Positions 20,978 to 32,560 are shown, numbered from the stretch's first letter. The stretch: DNA of 64,000 bases from Phascolarctos cinereus (GCF_002099425.1 NW_018344068.1:4698001-4762000); one strand, 5' to 3'. Translations and numbers: made by a program. Notes: generated by a model not told the origin, from the sequence alone.

Positions 20978-21140
20978 TCCAGTGAAATGCACTGAAAAGA
21001 GCTCTGGTCTGGGAGTCAGGAAATCTGGATTCTACTCTCAGCATTGCCAGTAACTTTCTATTCCCCTTAGCTATCCTAGCCACAGTTCTCTCCTCTTCAA
21101 TATTAGGAAATTAGAGACGTTGGGCTTCAGGGTCCTAGTT
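20978..21140 (+). mobile_element. CORE-SINE
   Basis: 'gctctggtctgggagtcagg' and 'ctctcctcttcaatattagg' with an L3-like end 'gacgttgggcttcagggtcc'. Moderately diverged. Confidence 0.65.
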
Positions 21141-21206
21141 GGTACTTCCTGACTGTTCCTTGATATTATTCTTCTTTGGCGCTCTTTATTGTGGTTGGGC
21201 ATTCCT

Positions 21207-21258
21207 AAATTCACAGACAGACAGACACAGACACACATAGACCCATATAGACATAGCC
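21207..21258 (+). repeat. (CAGACA)n-like tract
   Basis: Short purine/pyrimidine-alternating tract built from 'cagacagacacagacacaca' and variants. Confidence 0.7.
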
Positions 21259-21720
21259 AGACACATTTTTGTAGTGTCTGTTTCCCCAGAAAGGTCTTCA
21301 GTTGCAATTGAGAGAAAAGTTGGCATAGTTTTGTCAGAAAGTTGTGAGTCCTGCAATCGTGCTTCCTTAAGTGAGACAAATCTTCTGAGACCGAATGAGA
21401 GCTTCTAGACAATTTAATCAGGTGAGAGAGTATTTCTGCTTTCCAGAAGCTACCTTGAAGTGGTATAAAAAGGCCAATCATGAATGGACTATATTCAAGA
21501 GAATTCACAGTGAATGGACTCCCCAATCAACCTCAGAATACTTGTATCTCTCTCTCCATCCCTCCTTCCTCTCCTGTTAGCTCACATGTTCAAGGATGAC
21601 TTTAAAGTCAAGAGACTCATTTTCTGGCCCAGCTTCTAAGCTAGCTCTGAAGGCTATTTCCTAGTCACTGTTCTCAAGTGGTCTGAGCTATGACAGCCTC
21701 AGGAATAAGTTTACCACCTT
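21259..21720. other. unassigned DNA
   Basis: A 151-codon minus frame (21071-21526) covers this stretch and part of the SINE before it. It shows no domain, signal peptide or conserved motif, so I treat it as chance. 'ctgctttccagaagctacct' is not part of any family I know. Confidence 0.4.
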
Positions 21721-21721
21721 C

Positions 21722-21880
21722 TGAGGGTGTATGGTGTGATATAGAAAGAGTCCTGGATCCCAGATTAGGAAGCGTTGTTTCTACCACAATTCTGCCCTTA
21801 AGTGACTTGGTGGCTTCACACTAGCCTCTTCCTCTCTCTGAGTCTCTTCTGTAAAGCAAGAGTTAGATTAGATCAAAGAG
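21722..21880 (+). mobile_element. CORE-SINE
   Basis: 'gtgtgatatagaaagagtcc' (head), 'gtctcttctgtaaagcaaga' (CORE) and the beginning of an L3-type tail, 'gttagattagatca', where a hAT fragment takes over. Confidence 0.7.
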
Positions 21881-21883
21881 TCT

Positions 21884-21965
21884 TAACCTTTTGTTGTATG
21901 GTGATCCCATTAGATTATCTGGTGAAACCTATTGACCGCCTTCCTTTATAGTTACAGGTATATGT
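21884..21965 (-). mobile_element. hAT-Charlie-type fragment
   Basis: 'agagtcttaaccttttgttg' and 'ctggtgaaacctattgaccg' match the opposite end of the MITE family found at 14268-14506. One terminal repeat is present; the element is cut near 21965. Confidence 0.6.
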
Positions 21966-22039
21966 ATTAGTGTTAATGTGGACATGAATGTGGGTATATG
22001 TACAGGTATTATTATAGTTATTGAAGAAAGAGAAGTCAG

Positions 22040-23560
22040 GCAAGACATGCATCCTATATTTTGAGAGAGAGAATTTCAAAAGGTTTAGAAAAATGATAGG
22101 TCAGACCCCTGGGCTTAATGACTTGAATGGAAAATTGATCAAAGAGGGATAGGAATCTCCGAAGAATGAGAATCTAAAGACCAAGGTAAGAATTGTTCCA
22201 TTGACAAGGGAAATGAGGAATTGCCTAAAGTGACTGACATGGACACATAAAGAACTCATAGATAATTTCAAATTTTAAAAGGACATATGTACGAGTTACT
22301 GAAAATGAATGTGTGACTGTAATTTGGTCCTGCAAGAATTGTGTCAAGCTTGCTAAAGTCCAGGATGAGTTGAGACTGGTAATGGATCACAAGGATTAAA
22401 AAGGAATTTTAAGCCATTTTGGGGACAAGAAGAATATCAAAGAAGGGACTGAGTCATTGATATAGTGATAAAAGATGACAATGAAATGACTGAATTATTC
22501 AACTCATCCCCCTCCTTTTGTCTTTTCTAAGGAGTGAAAATTAGACCCACAGTTGTTAGGAAGGAGTAGAAGTCTAGGTTAGGTGAGGGGATAGTCAGAC
22601 AGCATTTAGATTGCTCAGGTAGCTAAAGGAACTAGGTCCAGACAACTGACATACTAAAATATTGAAAGGTATCTCCACATGTGATTACTGAACTGCTAAT
22701 GGTGATCTTTGAATAATGATGCAGAATGAGAGAGGTCCCACAGGTCTGGAAAAGGGCAAAAACTGTCTCAAATTGCCACCAAAAGGGAAGAGAATGGAAT
22801 TAGCAAGCTTTAATCTGGGAACTTGACTTTGATACCATGCAGAATTCTAGGCTATATTATTATTGGGGTTGGTTTGTGAACCCTGTGAAAGAGAAGAAAT
22901 GATCTCTAAAAGTTGTCATGGATTTATTGAGAATGGGTCATGCCAGACTAACCCTATTTCTTATTTTTGATAGGGTAACTAACTAGGTTGGTAGCTCAGG
23001 GAAATGCTGCAGGCAAAGCTGTGCTTAGATTTTAACAAGGAATCTGTTAAAGTCTTTTATGCCATTATGCTTTGTGGATAAGGTGAAAAGATGTGGATTA
23101 TATAATAACACAGTCAGGAAGGTTTTAATCTAATTGAATGAATAAACACAAACATTGTCAATGGGTCAGTGTAATCTTGAAGGGAACTCTATAGTTCCAG
23201 GTATATGAGTTTCAGTCCTACCTTAGAGATTGGTTAGCGGTATAAAGTCATTATACCTCTCTGTGTCTTAATTTCCTTATCTGTAAAATGTAGAATGCTA
23301 ATAGCATTTATTTCACAGGGTTGATGTGAAGATCAAATGAAATAACATATATAAAGCACTGTGCAAACCTCAGAGCACTATATAAATGCTATCTATTATG
23401 ACTGTTAATGTTCATATCATGTTTCTGGCCCTATGTAATTCAATATTTTTACTAATGACTTGTGCTATGATATGGATGGCATATTTATCAAATGTGCAGG
23501 GATGACAGAGAGCAGGAGGGGATGACCATTGTATTGGATAACAGAATGGTGATGACTCCT
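22040..23560 (+). mobile_element. L3/CR1 LINE, reverse-transcriptase region
   Basis: Sense L3/CR1 copy from the region between endonuclease and reverse transcriptase into the RT fingers. 'ggatttattgagaatgggtc' and 'atgccagactaaccctattt' encode the CR1-type signature HGFIENGSCQTNPIS, and after a SINE insertion 'ttcaatatttttactaatga' continues the LFNIFTND-like block. Frameshifts and stops break it throughout. The 3' end after 23560 is a separate short piece. Confidence 0.8.
23205..23410 (+). mobile_element. MIR-type CORE-SINE inside L3
   Basis: 'aatttccttatctgtaaaat', 'tgatgtgaagatcaaatgaa' and 'gcactatataaatgctatct' give a CORE-SINE with an L2-type end that splits the L3 relic. Confidence 0.8.
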
Positions 23561-23579
23561 TTTGGTAGATAAATAGAAG

Positions 23580-23665
23580 GCATTTGTTGTCAGGTACAGG
23601 TCAGACTAGATGTTCTCTGAGAGTTATTACAAGTTCTGGATTCTGTGATATGATTTAGAAGATGC
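23580..23665 (+). mobile_element. L3/CR1 3' terminus
   Basis: 'tcagactagatgttctctga' and 'caagttctggattctgtgat' are the last bases of the L3 element, joined to the RT part by a large internal deletion. Confidence 0.65.
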
Positions 23666-23882
23666 TAAGTACATCAGAGGAAAATAATGAGTGATGAGAC
23701 TATATGATTCAAATTGGCTGGAATATATGGCATGGGAGGAAGGGAATTCTCATACCTCCTACAACTCTGTTGTTCTTATTTCATCCATTGTATCTTTGCC
23801 TTTCTGGATTGTCTCCTAAGAAAACTGATTTGCTTTCTGTGGTCATACCAGCACAACTATCATTTTGGATTGGGTTTGTCTA
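23666..23882. other. unassigned DNA
   Basis: Short interval with no recognised family; an 86-codon frame (23714-23974) enters the next L3 copy. Confidence 0.35.
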
Positions 23883-24300
23883 ATTGCATAGTTGAAAGGG
23901 ACATAAGAGGACATTTAATCCAACTTGTGTCTGAACTGGATTTCAGAACTGGTGGTCATCTAGTGTTCCCTTGAAGACCTCCAATGAGGGGCAACTCACT
24001 ACTTTTTGAGGCAGCTAGTTCTATTTTTGAACAGATCTGACAGTAAAAAAATTTTGTTTTTGTTTTTTCCTAACAAAGAGTTGGAATTTGCTTCTTTGGA
24101 GCTAAAGAGAGCAGTGCGAAGTCAAATTCTTGGGTGGTGGTCATTTATTCTTTAAATATTCTCCAGGAAAAATAATTCCGTTTTTCGGACTGATCCTCAT
24201 ATAGACCATAGTCTATAGCCCCTTACTATCTTACTATTCTGTCACCCTTCTGTGGATAAACTCCAGTTTATCAATGTTCTTCATAAAATGTGGTACCCTC
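23883..24300 (-). mobile_element. L3/CR1 LINE 3' region
   Basis: Antisense L3: 'ggacatttaatccaacttgt', 'gaagacctccaatgaggggc' and 'aactccagtttatcaatgtt'. Together with the sense copy before it this forms a tail-to-tail inverted pair of L3 ends. Confidence 0.8.
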
Positions 24301-24329
24301 TAAACTGCATATGTTTTGGCCCAGTGACA

Positions 24330-25130
24330 ACACAGCTACATACATGCACCAAAAGAACAAAAGATAGGGGAAGAGAACCCACACGTACAAAAAATGTTTA
24401 CAGCAGTGCTTTTTCTGGTGAAGCAAAAACTTGAAACATTTGTTGTTCAGTCGTGTCTGACTCTTTGTGACCCCACTTTGAGTTTTCTTGGCAAAGACAC
24501 TGGAGTGATTTATTATTTTCTTCTCCAGATCATTTATAGATGAGGAACTGAGGCAAACAAGCTTAAGCGACTTGCCCTGGGTCACACAGCTGGTAGGTGT
24601 CTGAGGCTGGATTTCAGCCCATGAAGATGAGTCTTCCTGATTACAAGCCCAGTGCTCCTTCTACTGAACCACCTAGTTGCCCAGTCAATCAATTGGGGAA
24701 TAGCTGAATACACTGTAATACATGAATGTGGTGGAGATATAATGCTTTAAGAAAAAAATTAATATGATGGATTCAGAAAAAACAAGGAAGACATTTAAAT
24801 TGATACAGAGTAAACAGAATCATGAGAACAACTTACACAATAACCACGATAATACAATAAAAAAACTTTGAAAGAATATAAAACTCTGATCAGAGTCATG
24901 AACAATTATGACTTCAGAGGACAAACTATGAAATATGGCTACTATTTCTTGGTAAAGAGGTGATTGGACTAGAGTTACATAGTAAAACATCTATTTTCAG
25001 ATATGTCAAATGGGTAAATTTGTTTGGTTTGATTACCTTTACTTGTTACAAGTGAGAATTTCTATGGGAGTGGGGGAATGACAATTAGTTAGTGGGTAGT
25101 GACAGATCTAAAAAAATTGTCCATAAAGCA
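24330..25130 (+). mobile_element. old L1 3' end, split by MAR1
   Basis: 'cacacgtacaaaaaatgttt' and 'acagcagtgctttttctggt' belong to the end of ORF2; after the MAR1 the copy resumes with 'caattggggaatagctgaat' and runs through the 3' UTR to 'aaaattgtccataaagcag'. Older subfamily than the L1 at 26461. Confidence 0.75.
24437..24684 (-). mobile_element. MAR1 SINE (RTE-type tail)
   Basis: Antisense MAR1: tail 'gttcagtcgtgtctgactct' and 'tgtgaccccactttgagttt', then 'gtcacacagctggtaggtgt', and head to 'accacctagttgccca'. The tail matches RTE/BovB LINEs, its likely partner. It interrupts the L1. Confidence 0.85.
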
Positions 25131-25394
25131 GTAAAAATTCATCAACAAAAATGAAAAGAAGTAGTCATTCTGGCTACACAAGTTGCCATTGTATTACAAC
25201 CAAGTTCAATTCAATACATAGTTCTTAAAAGAAATAGAGTATAACTGAACTTTACTTTCATATGCAATCTTCTTTTCTGTTCTTTGTTTATTGAAGTGTT
25301 CACATTTGTTGATGACTGAATCCATAATAAAAAGAAAAAAATTAAAACTATAAGGCACTCAAATATACATATAAAAAACTTAAACAAGAACACA
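25131..25394. other. unassigned AT-rich DNA
   Basis: An 87-codon minus frame (25211-25474) is AT-driven and ends within the L3 copy. No family assigned. Confidence 0.35.
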
Positions 25395-25928
25395 AAATAT
25401 GTTTCTCTGATCTTAATATAATGCTCCAAGTACTGTATGAGTAAAGCAGAGTATAGCTGGTCTATTAGCCCCATTATTCTGAATTAAGACCTATTTTATT
25501 AGTGCAGTCTAAATTCATATTCAGTATTTCAAATACCAAGCCACAATGTTGTCATACTGAGTTTGTATTCTACTATAATTCTCAGATCTTTTTCATATGA
25601 AATGTAGTCTCGCCATGACCCATGAGTTTGTAATTTTTCAGATGATTTTTGAAGACCAATGTAGGACTACAAAGTCCAAAGTATTGGGACTCATGAAGTC
25701 TGTTGAGATATTTCTGTGTAAAGATTCTGTCACCCAATATATTAGGTACTGTTTCCATTTTCTGGTTATTCTAAAATTGGATAAGCATGCATCTATATCT
25801 TCATCCAAGTCATACATAAAAATGTTGAAGAGAGTAGGGCTAAGGGCAGTTGCCTGAGTGATTCTAAAAGAGATTTCCTGCCATGTTGGCACCAGATTAT
25901 TTAAACAGTTTCCAAGTCCAACTATTTG
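25395..25928 (-). mobile_element. L3/CR1 LINE, RT segment (part 1)
   Basis: A minus-strand frame (25892-25638) keeps ITQATALSPTLFNIFMYDLD, the CR1-clade 'LSPTLFNIFINDLD' region of the reverse transcriptase. Downstream 'ctgcactaataaaataggtc' continues into the C-terminal part. This is the 3'-most piece of an element whose upstream pieces lie at 26181-26460 and 31121-31400. Confidence 0.85.
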
Positions 25929-26180
25929 TACAGTTGTTCAGTCATTTTTTAGTTGTGTCTGAGTCTTCATGACTTCATTTGAAGTTTTCTTGGCAATGAT
26001 ACTGGAGTGGTTTGCTGCTTTCTTTTCTAGCTCATTTTTAGAGATGAGGAAACTGAGGCAAACAGTGACTTGCCCAGGGTCACAGAGCTAGTGAATGTCT
26101 GAGGCCAGATTTGAACTTAAGAAGATGAGTCTTCCTGACTGCAGACCTGGCACTCTATCCACTGTGCCACCTAGGTATCC
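25929..26180 (-). mobile_element. MAR1 SINE inside L3
   Basis: Antisense MAR1: 'cagttgttcagtcatttttt' tail, 'ttcttggcaatgatactgga', 'cagggtcacagagctagtga' and the head up to 'gtgccacctaggtatcc'. Full length. L3 sequence continues on both sides. Confidence 0.9.
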
Positions 26181-26460
26181 AATAGTATTATTTCCCAACC
26201 TAAAAATATTTCTCTTGTCCATGAGCATAGTATGAGAGAATTTGTCAGATCAGATTCCTTGTTGAAATTCAAGAATGCTTTGTCTATAATATTCCCTTGA
26301 TCTATCACTCTATTAATCCTATTAAAAATGATATGATACTTGTCTCATATCACCTACTGATGTATTTATTCTACCTCTTAGAGATCTCTGCATCCTATTC
26401 AAAATACTCAAACCATCCCTTTAAGAATGACTCCAGAATTTAGCAAGATATTGAAATTGG
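26181..26460 (-). mobile_element. L3/CR1 LINE, RT segment (part 2)
   Basis: 'tctcttgtccatgagcatag', 'ttcaagaatgctttgtctat' and 'aaccatccctttaagaatga' are the reverse of the CR1 RT fingers/palm DNA. The last 14 bases (gatattgaaattgg, 26447-26460) appear again beyond the L1. Confidence 0.75.
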
Positions 26461-26550
26461 GAGGGGCAGAGCCAAGAGGGTAAAGAAAAGCCAGGAAGTT
26501 GCCTGAGCTCTCTCCAATTTCCCTCAGAAACAACATTAAATCAGACCTCT

Positions 26551-26697
26551 TTTTTTTTTTTGGCTAGGCAATGGGGTTAAGTGACTTGCCCAGGGTCACA
26601 CAGCTAGTAAGTGTTATGTCTCTGAGGCCAGATTTGAACTCAGGGCCTCCATGACTCCAGGGCCAGTGCTCTATCCACTGTGCCACCTAGCTGCCCC
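26551..26697 (-). mobile_element. WSINE-type SINE in L1 5' UTR
   Basis: Short CORE-SINE with poly(A) (T10 on this strand), 'ggttaagtgacttgcccagg' and the tRNA-type head to 'ccacctagctgcccc'. A perfect 14-bp target duplication taaatcagacctct flanks it (26537-26550 and 26698-26711). It must be younger than the L1 it cut. Confidence 0.95.
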
Positions 26698-29600
26698 TAA
26701 ATCAGACCTCTAAAAGAATTCTGGAAGGACAAAATCCACAAAAAGATGGAAGGAAAAAATTTTCCAGCCCAAGACAACTTAGTACTTCAGGAAAGGCGAG
26801 CATAGCTCAACACAGCCAGGGGCCAGTCAAGCCAGCAGGAGGCTCTTAGCCACAGCACAAATGAGCACCTGAGGCACTGAGGTCCAGGCTCAGCAGGCCA
26901 GTGGAACAACAGGCCAGCTGTGAGGCCTGTAGCCCCAGTACAGAAGGCCAATTTCTAGTCCCAGAAACCAGGGCACAACAGGGAAAAGTAGGCTAGGCCA
27001 CCCTAGTGCAGGTGGCAAGCTACCAGTCCCAGAAGCCCCAGCACAGAAAGCCAGTGATCAGGCCCTTGCCCTTAGTGCAAAAAGCTTGGGACAGTGCCCC
27101 CTGTGCCCCAGGAGCAGAGCTCAAAATTTAAAAACAAGCAAAAAAGCAGAAAAGAGCCCTGACCATGGAAAGCTATGAGGGTAGCAAGGAAGATTAAAAC
27201 ACAAACTCCGAAGAGGACAACAATGTCAAAATGCCTACATGCAAAGCCTCAAAGAGGAAGATGAATTGGTCTCAAGCCCAAAAAGTTCTTTTGGAAGAGT
27301 TCAAAAGGGATTTTAAAAATCAAGTAAAAGAGGTAGAAGAAAAATTGGGGAAAATGAGAGTCATATAAGAGAATTATGAAAAAAGAGTTAACAGCTTGGA
27401 ATAGGAGGACTGGAGTTGACTGGAGAAAATAACTCCTCAAAAATGGAATTGGCCAAATGGAAAAAGGAGGTACAAAAGTTAACTAAAAAGAAATAATTCC
27501 CTATAAATTAGAATTGGGCAAGTGGAAGCTAATGACTCTATGAGACATTAAGAATCAAACAAAATCAAAAGAATGGAAAAAATAGAAGAAAATGTAAACT
27601 ATCTCACTGGAATAAAACAACTGAGCTGAAAAATAGATCCAGGAGAGATAATTTAAGAATTATTGGACTACCTGAAAGCCATAATAAAAAAAAGAGCCTA
27701 AAAAGCATCGTTCAAGAAATTATCAAGGAAAACTGCCCTGATATTCTAGAAGCAGAGGGCAAAATATTCATTGAAGGAAACCACTGATCACCTCCTGAAA
27801 GAGATCCCAAAATGAAAACTCCAAGGAATATTGTAACCAAATTCCAGAACTATCAGGTCAGGAGAAAATACTGCAAACAGCCAGGAAGAAACAATTCAGA
27901 TATCAAGGAGCCACAGTCAGGATTACACAAGACTTAGAAGCTTTTACATTAAAGGATCAGAGGGCTTGGAATATGATATTCTGGAAGGCAAAGAGCTTGG
28001 ATTACAACCAAAAATCAACTACCCAGAAAAATTGAGCATAATCTTTCAGGAGAAAAAAATTCAATGAAATAGGAGACCTTCAAGCTTTCCTGAGGAAAAG
28101 ACCAGAGCTGAATAGAACATTTGATCTTCAAATACGAGACTTGAGAGAAGTATAAAAAGGCAAATAGGAAAGAAAAAAAAACTCATGGTATTCAATAAGG
28201 TTAAACAGTTTACAACCCTACATGGGAAGATAATACTTGTAATGCTTACAAATTGTATTTCTATTAGGACAGTTAGAAGGAGTATACTTTGATATGATGA
28301 TAAAACAATTAAGAGCTGAAAAAATTATTGTACTGGGAGAAGAGAAAAAGTAGAAACTGAATGGGGTAAATGATATCACATGAATATACATGTATTGCAG
28401 TAGAGGGAAAGAAGGGAGAGGATAAGCATTGTTTGAAGCTTACTCTCATCAGATTTCCCTCAAAGAGGGAATAACATACACACTCAGTTTGGTAGAGAAA
28501 TCCATCTCACCCTATGGGGAAGTAGGAGGGAAAAAAGGAAAGAAAAGGGGTGGGGCTGATAGAAGGGAGGGCATATTGGGGAAAGCAGTGGTCAGAAGCA
28601 AAACACTAGTAAGAAGGGACAAGGTGAAAGGAGAGAGAAAAAAATATTAAAAAGGGGGAAAATAGGATGGAGGAAAATACACAGCTAGTGATTATAAAAC
28701 TGTGAATGTGAGTGAGATGAAAATGAAAGTGAATGGGAGAATGGATTAAAAACCAGAATCCTATAATATGTTGTTTGCAAGAAACACATTTGAAGCAGAG
28801 AGACACACATGGAGTAAAGGTAAAAGGTTGAAGCAGAATATATTATGCTTCAGCTGCAGTAAAAAAAAAAAGCAGGGGTAGCAATCTTGATCTCAGAGAA
28901 AGCAAAAGCAAAAATAGATCTAATTGAAAGAGACAAGGAAGGAAACTACATCTTGCTAAAAGGCACCATAGACAATGAAGTATTATCAGTACTAAACCTA
29001 TATGTACCATGTGATACAGCATCCAAATTCTTAGAGGAGAAATTGAGTTACAGTCAGCAAAAAATACACTAATGGGGGACCTCAACCTCCCCCCCCAGAA
29101 CTAGAGAAATCTAACCACAAAATAAAAGAGAAAGGAGTTATGGAAGTGAATAGGATTTTAGAAATGTTAGATATGATAGACCTCTGGAGAAAACTGAATG
29201 GGGACAGAAAGGAATATACCTTTTTTCTCAGTGGCACATAGCACCTACAATAAAAACTTACCAAATATTAGTGCATAAAATCTCACAATCAAATGCAGAA
29301 AGGCAGAAATATTAATGTATCCTTTTCAGATAATGATGTAATAAAAACTACATGTAAAAAGGGCCATAGAAAGATAGATGAAAAATTAATTTTAAAATAA
29401 ATTAGAAATAATCTAATCCTAAAGAATGAGTGGGTCAAACAACAAATCATAGAAACAATCAATAATTTCATCAAAGAGAATGACAATAATGAGACAACAT
29501 ACCAAAACTTATGGAATGTAGGCAAAGCAGTACTTGGGAAATTTTATATCTCTAAATACTTACATGAATAAAATAAAGAAGGAGCAGATCATGAATTCAG

Positions 29601-29805
29601 CATACAATTAAAAAAAAGCTAGAAGGAGAACAAATTAAAAACTCCCAATTAAATATTAGAAATTCTGAAAATCAAAGGAGAGACTAATAAAATTGAAAGT
29701 AAGAAAACTATTGAACTAATAATAAACTTAAGAGCTAGTTTTATGAAAAAACTAATAAAATAGATAAACGCTTGGTTAATTTGATTTAAAAAAAAAGGAA
29801 GAAGA

Positions 29806-29931
29806 GGGGCAGCTAGGCATAGTGGATAGAGCACTGGCCCTGGAGTCAGGAGGACCTGAATTCAAATCCAGCCACAGACACATAAGATTTACTAGCTGTA
29901 TGACCCTTGGCAAGTCACTTAACCTCAATTG

Positions 29932-29974
<43 letters not shown>
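29806..29974 (+). mobile_element. WSINE-type SINE in L1 ORF2
   Basis: 'ggggcagctaggcatagtgg' head, 'atagagcactggccctggag', 'ttactagctgtatgaccctt' and a tail turned into about 42 bp of (AC)n. Flanks of the type 'aaaaggaagaag' / 'aaaacagaaagaag' are a likely imperfect target duplication. Confidence 0.9.
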
Positions 29975-29977
<3 letters not shown>

Positions 29978-31120
29978 CAGAAAGAAGAAACCAAATTACC
30001 TATATCAAAAATGAAAAGGGTGAATTCACCACCAATGAAGAGGAAATTAAAGCAATAATTAGGAGCTATTATGCACAACCATATGCCAATAAATCTAACA
30101 ATCTAAGTGAAATGGATGAATATTTACAAACATATAAATTGCCCAGATTAACTGGAAATAAAATATTTAAATAACCCCATTTTAGAAAAATAAATTGAAC
30201 ATGCCTTCAATGAACTCCCTAAGAAAAAATCTCCAGGGCCAGATGTATTTACAAGTGAATTCTACCAAACATTTAAAGAACAATTAATTCAAATACTATA
30301 TAAATTATTTGGAAAAATAGGTGAAGAAGGAGTTCTACCAAATTCGTTTTATGAAACAAATATGGTGCTGATACCTAAACCAGAAAGAGCCAAAATAGAG
30401 AAAGAAAATTATAGGTGAATTTCCATAATGAACATTGATGCAAAAGTTTTAAATAAAATATTAACAAAGAGATTACAGCAATTTATCGTGAGGATAATAC
30501 ACTATCCCAAAGACCTCATAACAAAAAAAGGATAATGACCTACATGTACAAAAATATTTATAGCATCTCTTTTTGTGATGGCAAAAAAAACCTGGAAATT
30601 GAGGGGATGTCCATCAATGAGGGAATGGCTGAACAAGTTGCAGTATAAGAAATGATGAGCAGGCATCAAGTGAAGTGAGCAGAATAAGGAGAACATCATA
30701 CACAGTAATAGCAACACTGTGCAGTGATCAACTATGAATGACTTAGCTCTTCTTAGCAACATAATGATCCAAGACAATTCCAAAAGACTCATGATAAAAA
30801 ATGCTACCCGCATCCAGAGATAGAACTATGAAGTCTGGATGTAGATCAAAGCATACTATTCTTACTTTTTTGGGTGGCTTTTCTCTTTTGTTCCGTTTCT
30901 TCTTTCAAAACATAACCAACGACTGAATATGTTTACATGATTGCACACCTATAACCTGTATCTTATTGCTTGTCGTCTTTGGGTGGGGGAGATGGAAGGG
31001 AGGGAGGGAGAAAAAATTTGACTCAAAATCTTATAAAAAGTGAATGTTGAAAACTATCTTTACATGTAATTGAAAAATATAAAATACTATTTACCAAACA
31101 AACAAACAAACAAACAAAAA

Positions 31121-31400
31121 CTGCCAGCACGACCAAAGGAAGGGAAATGATATTGAAGCTGGGTCCAATAATGAATAGTTTGAAGAATCTTTCTTCTTCT
31201 TTTTAATAATCAAGAAAACAGTTTCTCATTTCCAATCCTTTGCCATGTCTCCTTTAAGATTTTTTCGAAGATCATTGATGTCAATCTCCATGGACACAGT
31301 TTGTCCAAGTGGGTTAACTCAAACTCATGAAGAGCGCAATTGCATTCTGACCATTACATCATTTACCTTGGTTTCAATTTCCTGTTCAACAGTTTAGTTC
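31121..31400 (-). mobile_element. L3/CR1 LINE segment (part 3)
   Basis: Continues the L3 relic beyond the L1: 'agtttctcatttccaatcct' and 'ttcgaagatcattgatgtca' are the reverse of CR1 sequence upstream of the RT fingers. Sequence at 31606-31930 ('cattctgtgctcaagcattt') may be the further 5' continuation after a SINE. Confidence 0.6.
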
Positions 31401-31404
31401 TAAA

Positions 31405-31605
31405 TTGTGGTGCAAAAGAAAGATCAGTGGTTTTGGACTCATAAGACTTAGGTTCAAATTCTAATTCTGGCACATATTAATGTGTTATTTTTGGGCAATA
31501 CTTAAACTCTATGGGCTTCTTCAGCTTTAAAACAAAAGGACTAATTAGATTTGATGATTTTAAAGTTTCTTTCTATCTCTCACTTATGATTCAGTTTCCC
31601 AGTCC
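31405..31605 (+). mobile_element. CORE-SINE with L3-like tail
   Basis: 'aattgtggtgcaaaagaaag' (head), 'taggttcaaattctaattct', and 'gatttgatgattttaaagtt' (tail). It lies in the probable L3 relic. Confidence 0.75.
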
Positions 31606-31984
31606 ACAGATCATTCTCCTTGATGGAGAAAATAGAAGTAAAATGGGTGTCTTGTCATTTTTTCTTTTTCTCTATTGCACATTAACAGTATTTCATCTAC
31701 CTTGGATGGTAGATCCTTTCTTTGCTTGATCTTCCTACTTTTTTTTTCTTCTTTTTGGCCCCTGCAGATTCATCAGCCTTAGCTCATTCTGTGCTCAAGC
31801 ATTTCTGATTCTCTTTGTAGACATATAGCCACTTTTTGTTCTTGCATTCTTCTGTCTTCTGTACATGTCATTTAAAAAATCAAATTGGTTCGATAAGTTC
31901 TTTATGAACCCACACCAAATCCCTTTAGACAGCGATTCCTGTTTTTCTTATCTGAATCATTTGTGTTATCAGAACACACATTAC
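31606..31984 (-). other. probable L3 continuation, unproven
   Basis: T-rich sequence with weak antisense L3 resemblance; no other feature found. Confidence 0.35.
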
Positions 31985-32560
31985 ATTAGAAAACAAACTG
32001 TGTCAGCAAATGGCTTTCCTGAAAGAAATATGTATCTCCCTGACCTGTCTGGAGTAGGGAGGCATGATTAGCAAATTAATCTAAAAACCTGTTTTTACTT
32101 TTGTCGTGAGGTATAATGACTTGTGTAAGAGTACTATTTTTCAAAACCTGTTTAGGCACTGATGAGGAGGGGTAATCCCAGAACTAGACTGTCAGACAGA
32201 GCCATACAACTTACCCTAAGCTCTATGTACATCACCAGAAACTGCCCCTCCTGCCTGCCAGACTAAGATCTGCTCCCCAGTATACTCCTGATACCCACAG
32301 AAAGACCTGAACGAGCATATTTCCTATTACAAATCTTTGGTCTCCAGGGAAGCACAAAAATGAGAAACCGCTACCCGAACCTAAACCCCAATGAATAGGC
32401 TTTCAACCTGGTCTAGCAGAAAGCATACTGGAGGCCAATCTCAACTTCAGAGGACTTTCTGCAATAAACCTCCTTCCTCTTGGTAGTTAGGGGAGTGTGT
32501 CTTGGGGGGTGGGTAGTATAGATGAGGAATGAAACATATGGTGTCAGACCTGGCCAATAT
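31985..32560 (+). mobile_element. LTR-like fossil, solo, uncertain
   Basis: About 450-570 bp that matches no LINE or SINE. Pointers are a TG...CA-compatible span, a C-rich central part ('actgcccctcctgcctgcca') and a polyadenylation signal context 'gcaataaacctccttcctct' near the end, as in class I LTRs. I see no internal viral region or convincing target duplication, so it would be a solo and old copy. A non-LTR origin is possible. Confidence 0.35.

Larger units (their letters stand above)
26461..31120 (+). mobile_element. L1 LINE, 5'-complete, internally deleted
   Basis: The 5' end 'gaggggcagagccaagaggg' starts the 5' UTR. ORF1 begins near 27231 (MPTCKASKRKMNWSQAQKVL) with its coiled-coil and trimer region, and is broken by stops. 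A purine-rich spacer runs about 28150-28740. The ORF2 endonuclease follows at about 28760-29080, with LQETHLK and GVAILISEKAKAKIDL. The start of the reverse transcriptase is at 30200-30500 ([27 protein letters not shown]). Then comes a jump near 30530 to the last part of ORF2 and the 3' UTR, ending in (CAAA)n at 31120. The catalytic RT core is deleted. Two SINEs interrupt it. Flanks gatattgaaattgg and gatattgaagctgg (31149-31162) suggest a target duplication, though 28 bp separate the second from the tail. Confidence 0.9.

Noticed and set aside
21071-21526. 151-codon minus-strand frame
   Set aside because: It runs over a SINE, a CAGACA tract and unassigned DNA; no domain, no splice sites.
26551-26697. 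tRNA gene-like sequence in SINE heads
   Set aside because: The heads of CORE-SINEs resemble tRNA box A/B but do not fold into a tRNA and continue into CORE and tail; true for all SINE copies here.
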